Assembly (NCBI GenBank): GCA_002344625.1
Contig: DDUE01000059.1
Span: forward strand, 1-38,551
DNA: 38,551 bases
Source of the DNA: Rhodocyclaceae bacterium UBA2346
GTDB taxonomy: Bacteria; Pseudomonadota; Gammaproteobacteria; Burkholderiales; Rhodocyclaceae
Direction of reading: 5' to 3'
In this document: piece by piece, positions 26,411 through 36,282 of the stretch
How the letters are laid out: each line of letters opens with the position of its first letter
Numbering within the stretch: position 1 is the stretch's first letter
Translations under genes and position numbers: made by a program
Notes under the pieces: generated by a model
What the model saw: only the letters and a program-made list of their open reading frames with translations
What the model was told of the DNA's origin: nothing
The model's database searches: none

Positions 26411-28333
26411 TCAGGATGCCTTGCGCACGCGCAGGTACCATTCGCACAGCAGTCGAACCTGTTTCTCGGTGTAGCCCTTTTCGATCATGCGATCGACGAA
26501 GTTCTGATGCTTTTTTTGCTCGTCGGCACTGGCCTTGGCGTTGAAGCTGATGACTGGCAGCAAGTCTTCGGTGTTCGAGAACATCTTCTTCTCGATCACT
26601 CCGCGCAGTTTCTCGTAGCTCGTCCAGCTCGGGTTCTTGCCGTCGTGCTTGGCCCGCGCGCGCAGCACGAAGTTCACCACTTCGTTGCGGAAATCCTTCG
26701 GATTGCTGATGCCGGCCGGCTTCTCGATCTTCTCCAGTTCGTCGTTGAGCGCTGCCCGGTCCAGGATTTCCCCAGTATTCGGATCACGGAATTCCTGATC
26801 CTGGATCCAGAAGTCGGCGTAGGTCACATAGCGGTCGAAGATATTCTGACCGTATTCGGAATAGCTCTCGAGGTAGGCGGTCTGGATTTCCTTGCCGATG
26901 AACTCGGCGTAGCGGGGCGCGAGATACTCTTTGATGAATCCGAGGTAGCGCCCTTCGGTCTCGGGCGGAAACTGCTCGCGCTCGATCTGCTGCTCGAGGA
27001 CGTACATGAGATGGACCGGGTTGGCCGCGATCTCGCGGTGATCGAAATTGAACACCTTGGACAGCGACTTGAAGGCGAAGCGGGTGGATAGCCCGGTCAT
27101 GCCTTCGTCCACACCGGCGTAGTCGCGGTACTCCTGGATGCTCTTGGCCTTGGGGTCGGTGTCCTTGAGGTTTTCGCCGTCATAGACGCGCATCTTCGAA
27201 AAGACGCTCGAGTTTTCCGGCTCCTTGAGGCGCGACAGCACCGCGAACTGCGCCATCATCTGCAGCGTGTCCGGCGCGCACGGCGCGGCGGTCAATGAAC
27301 TGCTGTCGAGAAGCTTCTCGTAGATGCGGATCTCGTCGGACACCCGCAGGCAGTACGGTACCTTGACGGTGTAGATGCGATCCAGGAAAGCTTCGTTGTT
27401 CTTGTTGTTCTTGAACGCGACCCACTCGGACTCATTCGAGTGCGCCATCACGATGCCATCGAACGGGATCGCCCCGAAGCCTTCCGTGCCCTTGTAGTTG
27501 CCTTCCTGCGTGGCGGTGAGCAAGGGGTGCAACACCTTGATCGGCGCCTTGAACATCTCGACGAACTCCAGCAGACCCCGGTTGGCCAGGCACAGCCCGC
27601 CCGAGTAGCTGTAAGCATCGGGGTCGTCCTGCGAAAACTGCTCGAGCTTGCGGATGTCGACCTTACCCACCAGTGACGAGATGTCCTGATTGTTTTCGTC
27701 GCCAGGCTCGGTTTTGGCGACGGCCGTCTGCTTGAGCACCGACGGACGCAGCTTGACGACCCGAAAGCGGGTGATGTCTCCGCCGAATTCGTTGAGGCGC
27801 TTTACCGCCCACGGGCTCATGATCGTGTTGAGATAGCGGCTGGGAATGCCGTAGTCCTCTTCCAGCAGCTTGCCGTCCTCGCGCGCATCGAACAGCCCGA
27901 GCGGCGATTCGTGTACCGGCGAGCCCTTGATGGCATAGAAGGGCACCTTTTCGATGAGGGTCTTGAGCTTTTCGGCCAGCGACGATTTGCCGCCGCCCAC
28001 CGGCCCGAGCAGATACAGGATTTGCTTTTTCTCTTCCAGACCCTGAGCAGCGTGCCGGAAATACGACACGATGTGCTCGATGACCTCTTCCATGCCGTAA
28101 AAATCACGGAAAGCCGGATAAATCTTGAGCACCTTGTTCGAAAAAATTCTCGATAACCGCGGCTCGAGGCGCGTGTCAACGAGTTCGGGTTCGCCGATCG
28201 CCATCAACATGCGCTCGGCGGCGGTCGCATAGGCCGACCGATCTGCCTTGCACAAATCCAGATAGTCCTGGACCGACATTTCCTCTTCGCGTGCGGCTTC
28301 GAAGCGGGCTTGGTAGGCATTGAAGATGCTCAT
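26411..28333 (-). CDS. prkA: PrkA-family serine protein kinase (YeaG)
   Basis: This 640-residue PrkA/YeaG homologue has an N-terminal AAA-type ATPase part with Walker A GPVGGGKS (residues 110-117) and a C-terminal kinase-like part. It begins MSIFNAYQARFEAAREEEMS, typical of YeaG. Other family segments are FEAPIKVLHPLLTATQEGNYKG-like and IVMAHSNESEW. It is the first gene of prkA-yeaH-spoVR; in enterobacteria the homologous operon responds to starvation. AAGGAG precedes the ATG at 28333. Confidence 0.96.
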   Translation of the reverse strand: MSIFNAYQARFEAAREEEMSVQDYLDLCKADRSAYATAAERMLMAIGEPELVDTRLEPRLSRIFSNKVLKIYPAFRDFYGMEEVIEHIVSYFRHAAQGLEEKKQILYLLGPVGGGKSSLAEKLKTLIEKVPFYAIKGSPVHESPLGLFDAREDGKLLEEDYGIPSRYLNTIMSPWAVKRLNEFGGDITRFRVVKLRPSVLKQTAVAKTEPGDENNQDISSLVGKVDIRKLEQFSQDDPDAYSYSGGLCLANRGLLEFVEMFKAPIKVLHPLLTATQEGNYKGTEGFGAIPFDGIVMAHSNESEWVAFKNNKNNEAFLDRIYTVKVPYCLRVSDEIRIYEKLLDSSSLTAAPCAPDTLQMMAQFAVLSRLKEPENSSVFSKMRVYDGENLKDTDPKAKSIQEYRDYAGVDEGMTGLSTRFAFKSLSKVFNFDHREIAANPVHLMYVLEQQIEREQFPPETEGRYLGFIKEYLAPRYAEFIGKEIQTAYLESYSEYGQNIFDRYVTYADFWIQDQEFRDPNTGEILDRAALNDELEKIEKPAGISNPKDFRNEVVNFVLRARAKHDGKNPSWTSYEKLRGVIEKKMFSNTEDLLPVISFNAKASADEQKKHQNFVDRMIEKGYTEKQVRLLCEWYLRVRKAS

Positions 28334-28457
28334 TCGAAATCTCCTTGATCAAGTCGGCGTTGGATGCTGGGGAAGCCGGTGTTGCTATGTGTTCATTTCA
28401 GTCAGCCATTCGATTGAACCGTCTGCACCCATTGTGCGGCTTGGCCCGCGGACTAGG

Positions 28458-28480
28458 CAGGCGCTCTTGAGAGATGCCTG
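28458..28480. promoter_or_regulatory. Operator-like interrupted dyad upstream of prkA
   Basis: CAGGC and GCCTG flank an inner CTCT/AGAG pair, giving a 23-bp element symmetrical about position 28469. It lies 125 bp upstream of the prkA start and 113 bp before the tig -10. The regulator is unknown. Confidence 0.3.
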
Positions 28481-28592
28481 GGTGCGCCGAGTTCCGGGGG
28501 TATTTGACTAAAGCGTAGCATTCCGCGGGGCGCTTGGTGTGGATGGATTTTGTGGTCATTTCGCGGCTCGAAGTAAGATTGGAGCGCTGTGT

Positions 28593-28598
28593 TAGAAT
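28593..28598 (+). promoter_or_regulatory. Candidate -10 box for tig
   Basis: TAGAAT within GTGTTAGAATAAAAG matches the -10 consensus at 5 of 6 positions in an AT-rich pocket of otherwise GC-rich DNA. No standard -35 is seen 16-18 bp upstream. Confidence 0.4.
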
Positions 28599-28632
28599 AA
28601 AAGTTTTCTGTAACCGGGCAGTGCTCGCCTGA

Positions 28633-28666
28633 ATCTTTCGCCGTTTCGCGGCGCTTGGCGAAAGAT
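28633..28666 (+). promoter_or_regulatory. Ten-bp-stem hairpin in the tig 5' leader
   Basis: ATCTTTCGCC (28633-28642) pairs perfectly with GGCGAAAGAT (28657-28666) across a 14-nt loop. It lies 45 nt before the tig ATG and, if the TAGAAT box is the promoter, inside the transcribed leader. No T-run follows, so it is not a simple terminator. Confidence 0.5.
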
Positions 28667-28711
28667 GGCGCGGGCTGGATGCCGATACTTTGACACGTCA
28701 GGAAACCATAG

Positions 28712-30022
28712 ATGCAGAACAATCAGGAAAACCAGAGCGCTCTCGAACGCCGTATCGACATGTCCGTGCCGATGGCCGATATCGAAAAGGAAGTCGAAGC
28801 TCGCCTCAAGCGCATGGCCCGCACCGTGAAGATGCCTGGCTTCCGGCCCGGCAAGGTGCCGATGAAGATCGTGTCCCAGACCTATGGTCCTCAAGCGCGC
28901 AACGAAGCCATCGGCGCGGCGGTCGAGCGTGTCCTTGGTGATCAGATCCGCGAACAGAACCTGCGCATTGCGGGAACCCCCCGGATCGAGCCCAAGGAAG
29001 CGGCCAATGAATCGGTGCTCGAGTTCAGCGCGGTGTTCGAGATCTATCCTTCGATCGTGCTGGGTGAATTGACCGGTCAAAAGGTCGAGCGTCCGATCCT
29101 GACGGTCGGCGATGCCGAAGTCGACAAGACCATCGATGTGCTGCGCAAACAACGCACGACCTTCACCGTGATCGACCGTGAGTCGCGCGAGGGCGACCGC
29201 GCCGTGATCGATTTCGCTGGGCGCAAGGACGGCGTCGAATTCGAAGGCGGGAAGGCGGATGATTTTCCGTTCGTGATCGGTGCCGGCGCGATGCTCAAGG
29301 ATTTCGAAGCCGCCGTGCTTGGCCTCAGGGCAGGTGAGTCGCGTACGTTCGACATGACGTTTCCGGCGGATTACCACGCTGCGCATCTGGCCGGCCAGGC
29401 CGTTCAGTTCGATGTTTCGGTGAAGCGTGTAGAAGAGCCTGTGTTGCCCGCGATCGACGCGGATTTCGCGAAGGCGCTCGGTGTGGAAGATGGCGATGTC
29501 GCCAGACTCCGTGACGAGGTCAAGGCCAATCTCGAGCGCGAAGTCAAGCGCCGCATCCAGGCAAAGGTGAAGGAGCAGGTAATGGATGCGTTGCTCGCCG
29601 TCAATCCGATCGAAGTGCCGAAGGCGCTGGTCGAGAAGGAGTCGCTGCAACTGGCTGACAATGCCAAGCGTGATCTCGAAATGCGCGGCATGAACGCCAA
29701 GGATATTCCGGTCGAAGCGGCGTGGTTCGTCGACCAGGCGCAGCGCCGGGTGAAGTTGGGCCTGATCATGGCCGAGGTGGTCAAGAGCAAGGAATTGTTC
29801 GCCAAACCCGAACAGATTCGAACGCTCGTCGAAGAAATGGCTCAGAGCTATGAAGATCCGTCGGAACTCGTGCGCTGGTACTATTCCCAGCCGGATCGTC
29901 TTGCACAGGCCGAGGCGGTCGTGATCGAAGACAACGTGGTGGAGTGGGTGGTGTCCCAGGTCGACGCGAGCGACAAGGATGTCTCGTTTGATGAACTCAT
30001 GGGCAATTCTGCCGGGGCTTGA
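28712..30022 (+). CDS. tig: Trigger factor, ribosome-associated chaperone and prolyl isomerase
   Basis: This 436-residue trigger factor binds at the ribosome exit tunnel and folds nascent chains. The ribosome-binding signature GFRPGKVP is at residues 43-50. The FKBP-type PPIase domain is central ([21 protein letters not shown], then [19 protein letters not shown]). The C-terminal arms follow, including [18 protein letters not shown]. Length is that of the family (432 in E. coli). CAGGAAA precedes the ATG. It heads the tig-clpP-clpX-lon series. Confidence 0.98.
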   Translation: MQNNQENQSALERRIDMSVPMADIEKEVEARLKRMARTVKMPGFRPGKVPMKIVSQTYGPQARNEAIGAAVERVLGDQIREQNLRIAGTPRIEPKEAANESVLEFSAVFEIYPSIVLGELTGQKVERPILTVGDAEVDKTIDVLRKQRTTFTVIDRESREGDRAVIDFAGRKDGVEFEGGKADDFPFVIGAGAMLKDFEAAVLGLRAGESRTFDMTFPADYHAAHLAGQAVQFDVSVKRVEEPVLPAIDADFAKALGVEDGDVARLRDEVKANLEREVKRRIQAKVKEQVMDALLAVNPIEVPKALVEKESLQLADNAKRDLEMRGMNAKDIPVEAAWFVDQAQRRVKLGLIMAEVVKSKELFAKPEQIRTLVEEMAQSYEDPSELVRWYYSQPDRLAQAEAVVIEDNVVEWVVSQVDASDKDVSFDELMGNSAGA

Positions 30023-30035
30023 AAAAGGCAACGCG

Positions 30036-30683
30036 ATGAACAACGCAGTCACCGCAGGCGCGGATAGCAGCAGCAACTGGAACCCAGTCGGCCTCGGCCT
30101 GGTTCCGATGGTGGTCGAGCAGAGTGGCCGCGGCGAGCGAGCCTATGACATCTACTCGCGGCTTCTGAAGGAGCGGGTAGTGTTCCTAGTCGGTCCCGTC
30201 AACGATGTCACCGCCAATCTGATCGTCGCGCAATTGTTGTTCCTCGAATCGGAAAATCCCGACAAGGATGTGCATTTCTACATCAACTCGCCGGGTGGTT
30301 CGGTGACTGCAGGCATGGCGATCTACGACACGATGCAGTTCATCAAACCTAACGTGAGTACTTTGTGCATCGGACAGGCGGCGAGCATGGGCGCGTTCCT
30401 GCTTGCCGCCGGCGAGAAGGGCAAGCGTTTCTGCCTGCCCAATTCCCGCGTGATGATCCATCAGCCCCTGGGCGGTTTCCAGGGCCAGGCCTCGGACATC
30501 GAGATCCATGCTCGCGAGATCCTCAGTATCCGCGCACGCCTGAACGAGATGTTGTCGAAGCATACCGGGCAACACATCGAGCGGATCGAAAAAGACACCG
30601 ACAGGGATAATTTCATGGGTGCGGCCGAAGCCGTGGAGTATGGTCTGGTCGACAAGGTGCTGACGAGTCGCGCCGAATCCTGA
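30036..30683 (+). CDS. clpP: ATP-dependent Clp protease proteolytic subunit
   Basis: This 215-residue serine protease forms the 14-mer barrel that degrades proteins fed by ClpX or ClpA. The catalytic triad is S117 (GQAASMGA), H142 (MIHQPLGG) and D191 (DTDRDNF), equivalent to E. coli S111, H136 and D185 with the propeptide. The ATG at 30036 is 13 nt after the tig stop; the start gives the usual short propeptide before [10 protein letters not shown]. Confidence 0.98.
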   Translation: MNNAVTAGADSSSNWNPVGLGLVPMVVEQSGRGERAYDIYSRLLKERVVFLVGPVNDVTANLIVAQLLFLESENPDKDVHFYINSPGGSVTAGMAIYDTMQFIKPNVSTLCIGQAASMGAFLLAAGEKGKRFCLPNSRVMIHQPLGGFQGQASDIEIHAREILSIRARLNEMLSKHTGQHIERIEKDTDRDNFMGAAEAVEYGLVDKVLTSRAES

Positions 30684-30699
30684 CACGAGAGAGATAGAC

Positions 30700-31968
30700 A
30701 TGGCGGAAAAAAAGTCGGGTAACGAGAAGCTTCTTTACTGCTCATTTTGCGGAAAAAGCCAGCATGAAGTCAGGAAGCTGATTGCCGGTCCGTCGGTGTT
30801 CATCTGTGACGAGTGCATTGAGCTGTGCAACGACATCATCCGCGACGAGATCGGCGAACGTGCGAGTGCTGAAAGCACGGGCGACCAACTCCCCACGCCG
30901 CGCGAGATCTGCGCGCTGCTCGACCAGTATGTGATCGGACAGGCGCAGGCCAAGCGCAATCTCTCAGTAGCGGTCTATAACCACTACAAGCGCCTGCGCC
31001 ATCTGACCGGCGACAAGGACGGGGTCGAGCTGTCGAAGAGCAATATCCTGTTGATCGGCCCGACCGGTTCAGGCAAGACCTTGCTGGCTCAGACTCTCGC
31101 GCGCATGCTCAATGTGCCATTCGTGATGGCCGACGCCACGACGCTGACCGAGGCCGGCTACGTTGGAGAGGATGTCGAGAACATCATCCAGAAGCTGCTG
31201 CAGCGCTGCGAGTACGATGTCGACAAAGCCCAACAGGGGATCGTCTATATCGACGAGATCGACAAGATTTCGCGCAAGGCTGAAAACCCGTCCATTACCC
31301 GCGATGTTTCGGGTGAGGGTGTGCAACAGGCGCTGCTGAAACTGATCGAAGGCACAACCGCCTCGATTCCGCCGCAAGGGGGGCGCAAGCATCCGAATCA
31401 GGATTTCATTCAGGTCGATACGACGAACATCCTGTTCATATGCGGCGGAGCGTTCGATGGACTGGAAAAGGTCATCCAGAACCGCACCGAAAAGGCTGGT
31501 ATCGGTTTCGGCGCCAAAGTCCAGAGCAAATCGAACAGAGGTGGTGGTGACGCATTGAAGCGCATCGAACCCGAAGACCTGGTCAAGTACGGGTTGATTC
31601 CCGAGTTTGTCGGGCGGCTGCCCGTGATCGCGGCGCTGCAGGAGTTGGATGAGGACGCGCTCATACAGATCCTGGTCGAACCCAAGAATGCGCTGATCAA
31701 GCAGTATCAGAAACTCTTCTCGATGGAAGGCGTCGAACTCGAGATTCGACCGTCGGCCCTTCATGCCGTGGCGAAGAAGGCGATCAAGCGCAAGACCGGC
31801 GCACGTGGCTTGCGGTCGATTCTCGAGGCCGCGTTACTCGACGTCATGTATGACCTGCCCAATCTTGATGGCGTCGAGAAAGTGGTCGTGGATGAAGGCA
31901 TGATCGATGAAGGTACTCAGCCGCTTCTGATCTACGCCGACCAGCAAAAGGTTTCGGGTTCGAATTGA
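30700..31968 (+). CDS. clpX: ATP-dependent Clp protease ATP-binding subunit ClpX
   Basis: This 422-residue AAA+ unfoldase delivers substrates to ClpP. The N-terminal zinc-binding domain has C14, C17, C36 and C39. Walker A GPTGSGKT is at 120-127, the pore loop GYVG at 152-155, and Walker B/DEID at 184-187. The IGF loop that docks to ClpP is present as KAGIGFG. It starts 16 nt after clpP and is normal in length. Confidence 0.99.
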   Translation: MAEKKSGNEKLLYCSFCGKSQHEVRKLIAGPSVFICDECIELCNDIIRDEIGERASAESTGDQLPTPREICALLDQYVIGQAQAKRNLSVAVYNHYKRLRHLTGDKDGVELSKSNILLIGPTGSGKTLLAQTLARMLNVPFVMADATTLTEAGYVGEDVENIIQKLLQRCEYDVDKAQQGIVYIDEIDKISRKAENPSITRDVSGEGVQQALLKLIEGTTASIPPQGGRKHPNQDFIQVDTTNILFICGGAFDGLEKVIQNRTEKAGIGFGAKVQSKSNRGGGDALKRIEPEDLVKYGLIPEFVGRLPVIAALQELDEDALIQILVEPKNALIKQYQKLFSMEGVELEIRPSALHAVAKKAIKRKTGARGLRSILEAALLDVMYDLPNLDGVEKVVVDEGMIDEGTQPLLIYADQQKVSGSN

Positions 31969-31995
31969 GCGTCGCTTTCGCTGGCTTGCTTGCCG

Positions 31996-32023
31996 CTTGA
32001 TTTATTCACGTCGGGCCCCATAT
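31996..32023 (+). promoter_or_regulatory. Sigma-32-type heat-shock promoter of lon
   Basis: CTTGATT at 31996-32002 and CCCCATAT at 32016-32023, with 13 bp between them, match the RpoH consensus (CTTGAAA, then CCCCATNT) closely. It lies in the 89-bp gap between clpX and lon and would give a 5' leader of about 30 nt. Heat-shock control of lon is known in other proteobacteria. Confidence 0.75.
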
Positions 32024-32057
32024 GGGCTCGACGCGCCCCTCCGAGGTATAAAAAAAC

Positions 32058-34478
32058 ATGTCAAGCACGCTTGAAGCTCCACAAGAGCAGACCGAACTTC
32101 CCCTTCTGCCGCTACGCGATGTAGTGGTGTTTCCGCACATGGTCATCCCGCTGTTTGTAGGTCGGCCCAAGTCGATCAAGGCTCTCGAAAGCGCGATGGA
32201 GGCGGGTAAGAGCATTCTGCTCGTCGCCCAGAAATCGGCCGCGAAGGACGAACCTTCGACGGACGATCTCTACGGCATAGGCTGCATTGCCAACATCCTG
32301 CAGATGCTCAAGTTGCCGGATGGCACGATCAAGGTTCTGGTCGAGGGCGTGCAGCGTGCACATGTCGACAGTGTGCGCGATCTCGCATCGGTCTTCATGG
32401 CCACTGCGCGACCGATACCGCTGCCCGACACCGACGACACCGAGGTCGAGGCGATGCGCAGGGCGATCATTGCCCAGTTCGATCAATACGTTAAGTTGAA
32501 CAAGAAGATTCCGCCCGAAATCCTTGCATCCCTGTCGGGGATCGAAGACGCAGGGCGTCTTGCCGATACGATCGCGGCCCATCTCCCGCTCAAGCTCGAG
32601 CAGAAGCAGGAAGTGCTGGAGATGTTCGGTACTGGCGAGCGACTTGAAAAGCTCTTGTCGCAACTCGAAGCAGAGCTCGACATCCTGCAGGTGGAAAAGC
32701 GAATTCGCGGACGCGTCAAGCGCCAGATGGAGAAGAGCCAGCGCGAGTACTACCTGAACGAGCAGGTCAAGGCAATCCAGAAGGAGCTCGGCGAGGGCGA
32801 AGAGGGTGCAGACCTCGACGAGATGGACAAGAAGATCAAGTCCGCGGGCATGACCAAGGAGGCGCTGGCCAAGGCCCAAGCCGAACTCAAGAAATTGCGC
32901 TTGATGTCTCCGATGTCGGCCGAGGCCACGGTCGTGCGCAATTTCATCGAAACACTGGTGGGTTTGCCGTGGCGCAAGAAATCGCGCGTGAGCAAGGATT
33001 TGTCGGCCGCTGAGAAAGTGCTGGATCAGGACCACTATGGTCTCGAGCGTGTGAAGGAGCGCATCGTCGAGTATCTTGCGGTGCAGCAACGCGTCGACAA
33101 GGTCAAAGCCCCGATTCTGTGCTTGGTCGGACCGCCGGGCGTCGGCAAGACTTCGCTCGGCCAGTCGATCGCCAAGGCGACCAATCGCAAGTTCGTGCGC
33201 ATGGCGTTGGGCGGAGTGCGTGATGAAGCTGAGATCCGTGGGCATCGGCGGACTTACATCGGCTCGATGCCGGGCAAGATTCTGCAGAACATGGCCAAGG
33301 TCGGCGTGCGCAATCCACTTTTCCTGCTCGATGAAGTCGATAAGCTCGGAATGGATTTCCGTGGCGACCCGAGCTCGGCACTGCTCGAAGTGCTCGACCC
33401 GGAGCAGAATCACACCTTCCAGGATCACTACATCGAGGTCGATTTCGATCTTTCGGATGTGATGTTCGTGGCCACTGCGAACACGCTCAACATTCCCGCG
33501 GCCCTGCTCGACCGGATGGAGGTCATCCGGCTTTCGGGTTACACCGAGGACGAGAAGGTGAATATTGCCCAGCGCTATCTCGTACCGAAGCAGATGAAGA
33601 ACAACGGCCTCAAGCGTGACGAGTTGTCGGTTACCGAAGAGGCCTTGCGCGACGTCTGCCGCTATTATTCGCGTGAGGCGGGCGTGCGCAGCCTCGAGCG
33701 CGAGATTTCGAAGATCTGCCGCAAGGTCGTCAAGGCGCTGGTGCTGAGGGCGCGCTCGACCAAGATCGTGGTCAATCCGGGGAATCTCGAGAAGTATCTC
33801 GGTGTTCGTCGCTATTCCTTCGGCATGGCTGAAAAGCAGAATCAGGTCGGCCAGGTCACCGGACTCGCATGGACCGAGGTGGGTGGCGAACTGCTGACCA
33901 TCGAATCGGTCGTCCTGCCCGGCAAGGGCAAGGTCGTGACGACCGGGAAGTTGGGCGAAGTCATGCAGGAATCAATGCAGGCGGCCCTGTCAGTGGTACG
34001 CAAACGTGCCCGCTCGCTGGGCATCCAGGATGATTTCTACCAGAAGAGCGATCTCCACATTCACTTGCCCGAGGGCGCGATCCCGAAGGATGGACCGTCT
34101 GCAGGGATCGCTATCGCGACAGCGCTGGTGTCGGTGCTGACCGGCATCCCGGTGCGTTGCGACGTTGCGATGACTGGCGAAATCACTCTGCGGGGCGAGG
34201 TGTTGCCGATCGGCGGATTGAAGGAAAAACTGCTTGCCGCGATTCGAGGAGGTATCACGCGCGCGCTGATTCCAGAGGAAAATGTCAAGGACCTCGCTGA
34301 AATCCCGGAGAACGTCAAGAACAGCCTGGAGATCATTCCGGTGCGCTGGTTCGATCAGGTACTGTCTCTTGCCCTCGAGAGTGAACCGACGCCGTTGCCC
34401 GATGAGACTTCAGTGACGTCGCAGGTGGCTGTCACGCCTGACACAGAACTGGGCACGGGGGTGGTTCGCGCACATTGA
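32058..34478 (+). CDS. lon: ATP-dependent protease Lon (LonA)
   Basis: This 806-residue LonA protease degrades misfolded and regulatory proteins. The N-terminal substrate-binding domain ([23 protein letters not shown]) is followed by the AAA+ domain with Walker A GPPGVGKT at 358-365. The C-terminal serine-lysine dyad protease has S681 (PKDGPSAG) and K724 (GGLKEK), matching E. coli S679 and K722. The start ATG at 32058 agrees with the family N-terminus. A hup gene, common after lon, is not present in the window; the tRNA and integrase follow instead. Confidence 0.99.
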   Translation: MSSTLEAPQEQTELPLLPLRDVVVFPHMVIPLFVGRPKSIKALESAMEAGKSILLVAQKSAAKDEPSTDDLYGIGCIANILQMLKLPDGTIKVLVEGVQRAHVDSVRDLASVFMATARPIPLPDTDDTEVEAMRRAIIAQFDQYVKLNKKIPPEILASLSGIEDAGRLADTIAAHLPLKLEQKQEVLEMFGTGERLEKLLSQLEAELDILQVEKRIRGRVKRQMEKSQREYYLNEQVKAIQKELGEGEEGADLDEMDKKIKSAGMTKEALAKAQAELKKLRLMSPMSAEATVVRNFIETLVGLPWRKKSRVSKDLSAAEKVLDQDHYGLERVKERIVEYLAVQQRVDKVKAPILCLVGPPGVGKTSLGQSIAKATNRKFVRMALGGVRDEAEIRGHRRTYIGSMPGKILQNMAKVGVRNPLFLLDEVDKLGMDFRGDPSSALLEVLDPEQNHTFQDHYIEVDFDLSDVMFVATANTLNIPAALLDRMEVIRLSGYTEDEKVNIAQRYLVPKQMKNNGLKRDELSVTEEALRDVCRYYSREAGVRSLEREISKICRKVVKALVLRARSTKIVVNPGNLEKYLGVRRYSFGMAEKQNQVGQVTGLAWTEVGGELLTIESVVLPGKGKVVTTGKLGEVMQESMQAALSVVRKRARSLGIQDDFYQKSDLHIHLPEGAIPKDGPSAGIAIATALVSVLTGIPVRCDVAMTGEITLRGEVLPIGGLKEKLLAAIRGGITRALIPEENVKDLAEIPENVKNSLEIIPVRWFDQVLSLALESEPTPLPDETSVTSQVAVTPDTELGTGVVRAH

Positions 34479-34632
34479 TTCATGGCGCGTGATTGGCTTA
34501 ATCGTCGGCACGCTGTCCAGCAAGGAATTCGGTCACGCTCTTGGTTTTGGTTCGTTCCCAGATCGGCAATGTCGAACAACCGAACCGATAAAGTACCAAG
34601 ATCGAAGCGCTCCATCATTCTGAAGCACTGTG

Positions 34633-34662
34633 CTGGCAAGGAGCTTGAAGGTGCAGTATAAT
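34633..34662 (+). promoter_or_regulatory. Promoter of tRNA-Val
   Basis: A perfect TATAAT lies at 34657-34662, 34 bp before the tRNA. CTGGCA at 34633-34638, 18 bp upstream, is a plausible weak -35 (4 of 6). Confidence 0.6.
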
Positions 34663-34696
34663 CTTCTGCTGCCGTAGTGTAGTGATGTAATGGTGT

Positions 34697-34772
34697 GGGT
34701 GCTTAGCTCAGTTGGTAGAGCGTCGCCCTTACAAGGCGAATGTCGGCGGTTCGACCCCGTCAGCACCCACCA
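34697..34772 (+). tRNA. tRNA-Val (anticodon UAC)
   Basis: A 76-nt cloverleaf including an encoded CCA. The acceptor stem GGGTGCT (34697-34703) pairs with AGCACCC (34762-34768), followed by the discriminator A and CCA. The D-arm contains AGCTCAGTTGGTAGAGC, the anticodon loop CTTACAA gives anticodon UAC, and the T-arm contains GGTTCGACCCC. It is intact and followed by a terminator, and a tyrosine integrase gene begins 175 bp downstream. Confidence 0.97.
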
Positions 34773-34796
34773 AACCCTCCTCCCGGGATGCCCCGG

Positions 34797-34821
34797 AAAC
34801 CCCGCAATTGCGGGGTTTTTT
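34797..34821 (+). terminator. Rho-independent terminator after tRNA-Val
   Basis: CCCCGC at 34800-34805 pairs with GCGGGG at 34810-34815 around AATT, followed by six T residues. It ends tRNA-Val transcription; the AAA before the stem could make it work on the other strand as well. Confidence 0.85.
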
Positions 34822-34863
34822 ATTGATGTCTCGTCCCGATGCGTCTCATGGCAGACCATGAAG

Positions 34864-34915
34864 TACCCCCATTTTTGGGGGTATTAATGGGGGTATCCGG
34901 CTGGCCTGGGGGTAT
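34864..34915. repeat. TGGGGGTAT iterons upstream of the integrase
   Basis: Three direct copies of TGGGGGTAT start at 34876, 34888 and 34907, and one inverted TACCCCCA is at 34864-34871. They lie between the tRNA terminator and the integrase start. The arrangement suggests arm-type binding sites for the integrase or an excisionase at attL, inferred from position and repetition only. A -10-like TATACT at 34913-34918 overlaps the last copy. Confidence 0.5.
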
Positions 34916-34947
34916 ACTGGATTCCGGTTGAGACATCGGAGGGCGAC

Positions 34948-36282
34948 ATGGCTCTGAACGACCTCGGCATCCGGGCGGCCAAGCCTGCGGGCAAACCTTT
35001 CAAGCTCGCGGATGAGAAGGGGTTGTTCCTGCTCATCAATCCTAACGGTTCGAAGCTTTTCCGGATGAAGTACCGCTTCGGCGGCAAGGAGAAACTGCTG
35101 TCGTTCGGCACATACCCCGACGTGAGCCTGAAACAGGCCCGGGACCGCCGAGATGAAGCCCGGAGACTCCTGGCCCAGGAGGTTGACCCCGGCGCGGTGC
35201 AAAGTGCCCGGAAGCAGGCTAGGGCGATAGCCGGACAGGACAGCTTCGAAGCCGTTGCGCGTGAGTGGATGAAGACCAAGGGGCGCGAATGGACTGAGAC
35301 TTATGCGTCCAAGACGAGGTCGTGCCTTGAGCACCATGTCTTTCCGTCGATCGGCAAAGATCCGATCAAGGATCTCTCTGCACCGGGTTTTCTTACATTG
35401 TTTCGTGCCATTGAGAAGCGCGGAACGATAGACATGGCCCACAGAGTGCAGCAGCACTGCGGGGCCATCTTCAGATTCGCCATCGCCACGGGGAAGGCAA
35501 CCGATAATCCAGTCCAGAACCTCAAGGGAGCGCTGGCCACGACCAAGAGGAGACACTACGCAGCGATCACTGATCCGGACGAACTTACCGAACTGCTATG
35601 TGACATCGACGACTACCGTGGGGAAGTTACTACCAAGGCTGCCATGCAGTTGCTTGCGCTGACCTTCCAACGGACCAAGGAAGTGCGTTTTGCCGAGTGG
35701 CGCCAGTTCGATTTCGTGGCCGGCTTGTGGCGGATTCCCGCCGCGGTGATGAAGATGAGGGAGGCTCACCTTGTGCCGCTTTCGAGGCAGGTTCTTGCCG
35801 TTCTTGAGGAACTGAAGCCCCTGACGGGACAAAGCGAGTTGGTATTTCCCTCGACGACCAACCGGAATCGACCGATCTCCGAGAACACGGTGACCTACGC
35901 ACTGGCGCGGATGGGATACAAGGGACGGATGACGGGCCACGGCTTTCGGACCGTCGCATCGACGCTGCTCAACGAACAAGGGTATCGAGAGGAGGTAATC
36001 GAGCGCCAACTGGACCACGAAGAGCGCAACCAGGTCAGGGCTGCCTACAATCGGGCCGAGTATCTTCCAGAGCGTCGGGCCATGATGCAGGCGTGGGCGG
36101 ACTATCTGGACCAACTCCGAAAGAGCGCCAAGCGGCTTCGTGTTTCGAGATCGCTTGCACATTCAGAGTGTGCAGCGGAGTTTCCGCCATTGATGGCAAC
36201 GAAAGGAAGCCGCGCCATCGAGCCTGAGTACGTAGTTGACCAGAAAGCGCGAGATACGGCCATCACCATCCGATGGATGTAG
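34948..36282 (+). CDS. int: P4-type tyrosine recombinase (site-specific integrase)
   Basis: This 444-residue integrase has the DUF4102 N-terminal arm-binding domain (ADEKGLFLLINPNGSKLFRMKYRFGGKEKLLSFGTYPDVSLKQAR-type, residues 20-65), a core-binding domain and a catalytic domain. The active-site residues are present: R242 (in TFQRTKEVR), H331 and R334 (HGFR), H357 (LDHEERN) and Y367 (AAYNRAEY). It should catalyse integration next to tRNA-Val. A strong GGAGGG lies before the ATG at 34948. The last 50 residues (from about 395) extend beyond the usual C-terminus. The element it belongs to extends rightwards. Confidence 0.95.
   Translation: MALNDLGIRAAKPAGKPFKLADEKGLFLLINPNGSKLFRMKYRFGGKEKLLSFGTYPDVSLKQARDRRDEARRLLAQEVDPGAVQSARKQARAIAGQDSFEAVAREWMKTKGREWTETYASKTRSCLEHHVFPSIGKDPIKDLSAPGFLTLFRAIEKRGTIDMAHRVQQHCGAIFRFAIATGKATDNPVQNLKGALATTKRRHYAAITDPDELTELLCDIDDYRGEVTTKAAMQLLALTFQRTKEVRFAEWRQFDFVAGLWRIPAAVMKMREAHLVPLSRQVLAVLEELKPLTGQSELVFPSTTNRNRPISENTVTYALARMGYKGRMTGHGFRTVASTLLNEQGYREEVIERQLDHEERNQVRAAYNRAEYLPERRAMMQAWADYLDQLRKSAKRLRVSRSLAHSECAAEFPPLMATKGSRAIEPEYVVDQKARDTAITIRWM

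Larger units (their letters stand above)
28334..28711. other. Divergent prkA/tig intergenic region
   Basis: This 378-bp region carries the promoters of prkA (leftward) and tig (rightward) and contains no gene. A 23-bp interrupted dyad lies at 28458-28480, a -10-like TAGAAT at 28593-28598 points towards tig, and a strong hairpin lies at 28633-28666. I looked for a sigma-54 -24/-12 element for prkA and found none that fits. Confidence 0.6.

Noticed and set aside
28334..28560. Sigma-54 promoter for prkA
   Set aside because: No GG-10-GC element of the right form was found on the minus strand, although related operons elsewhere use one.
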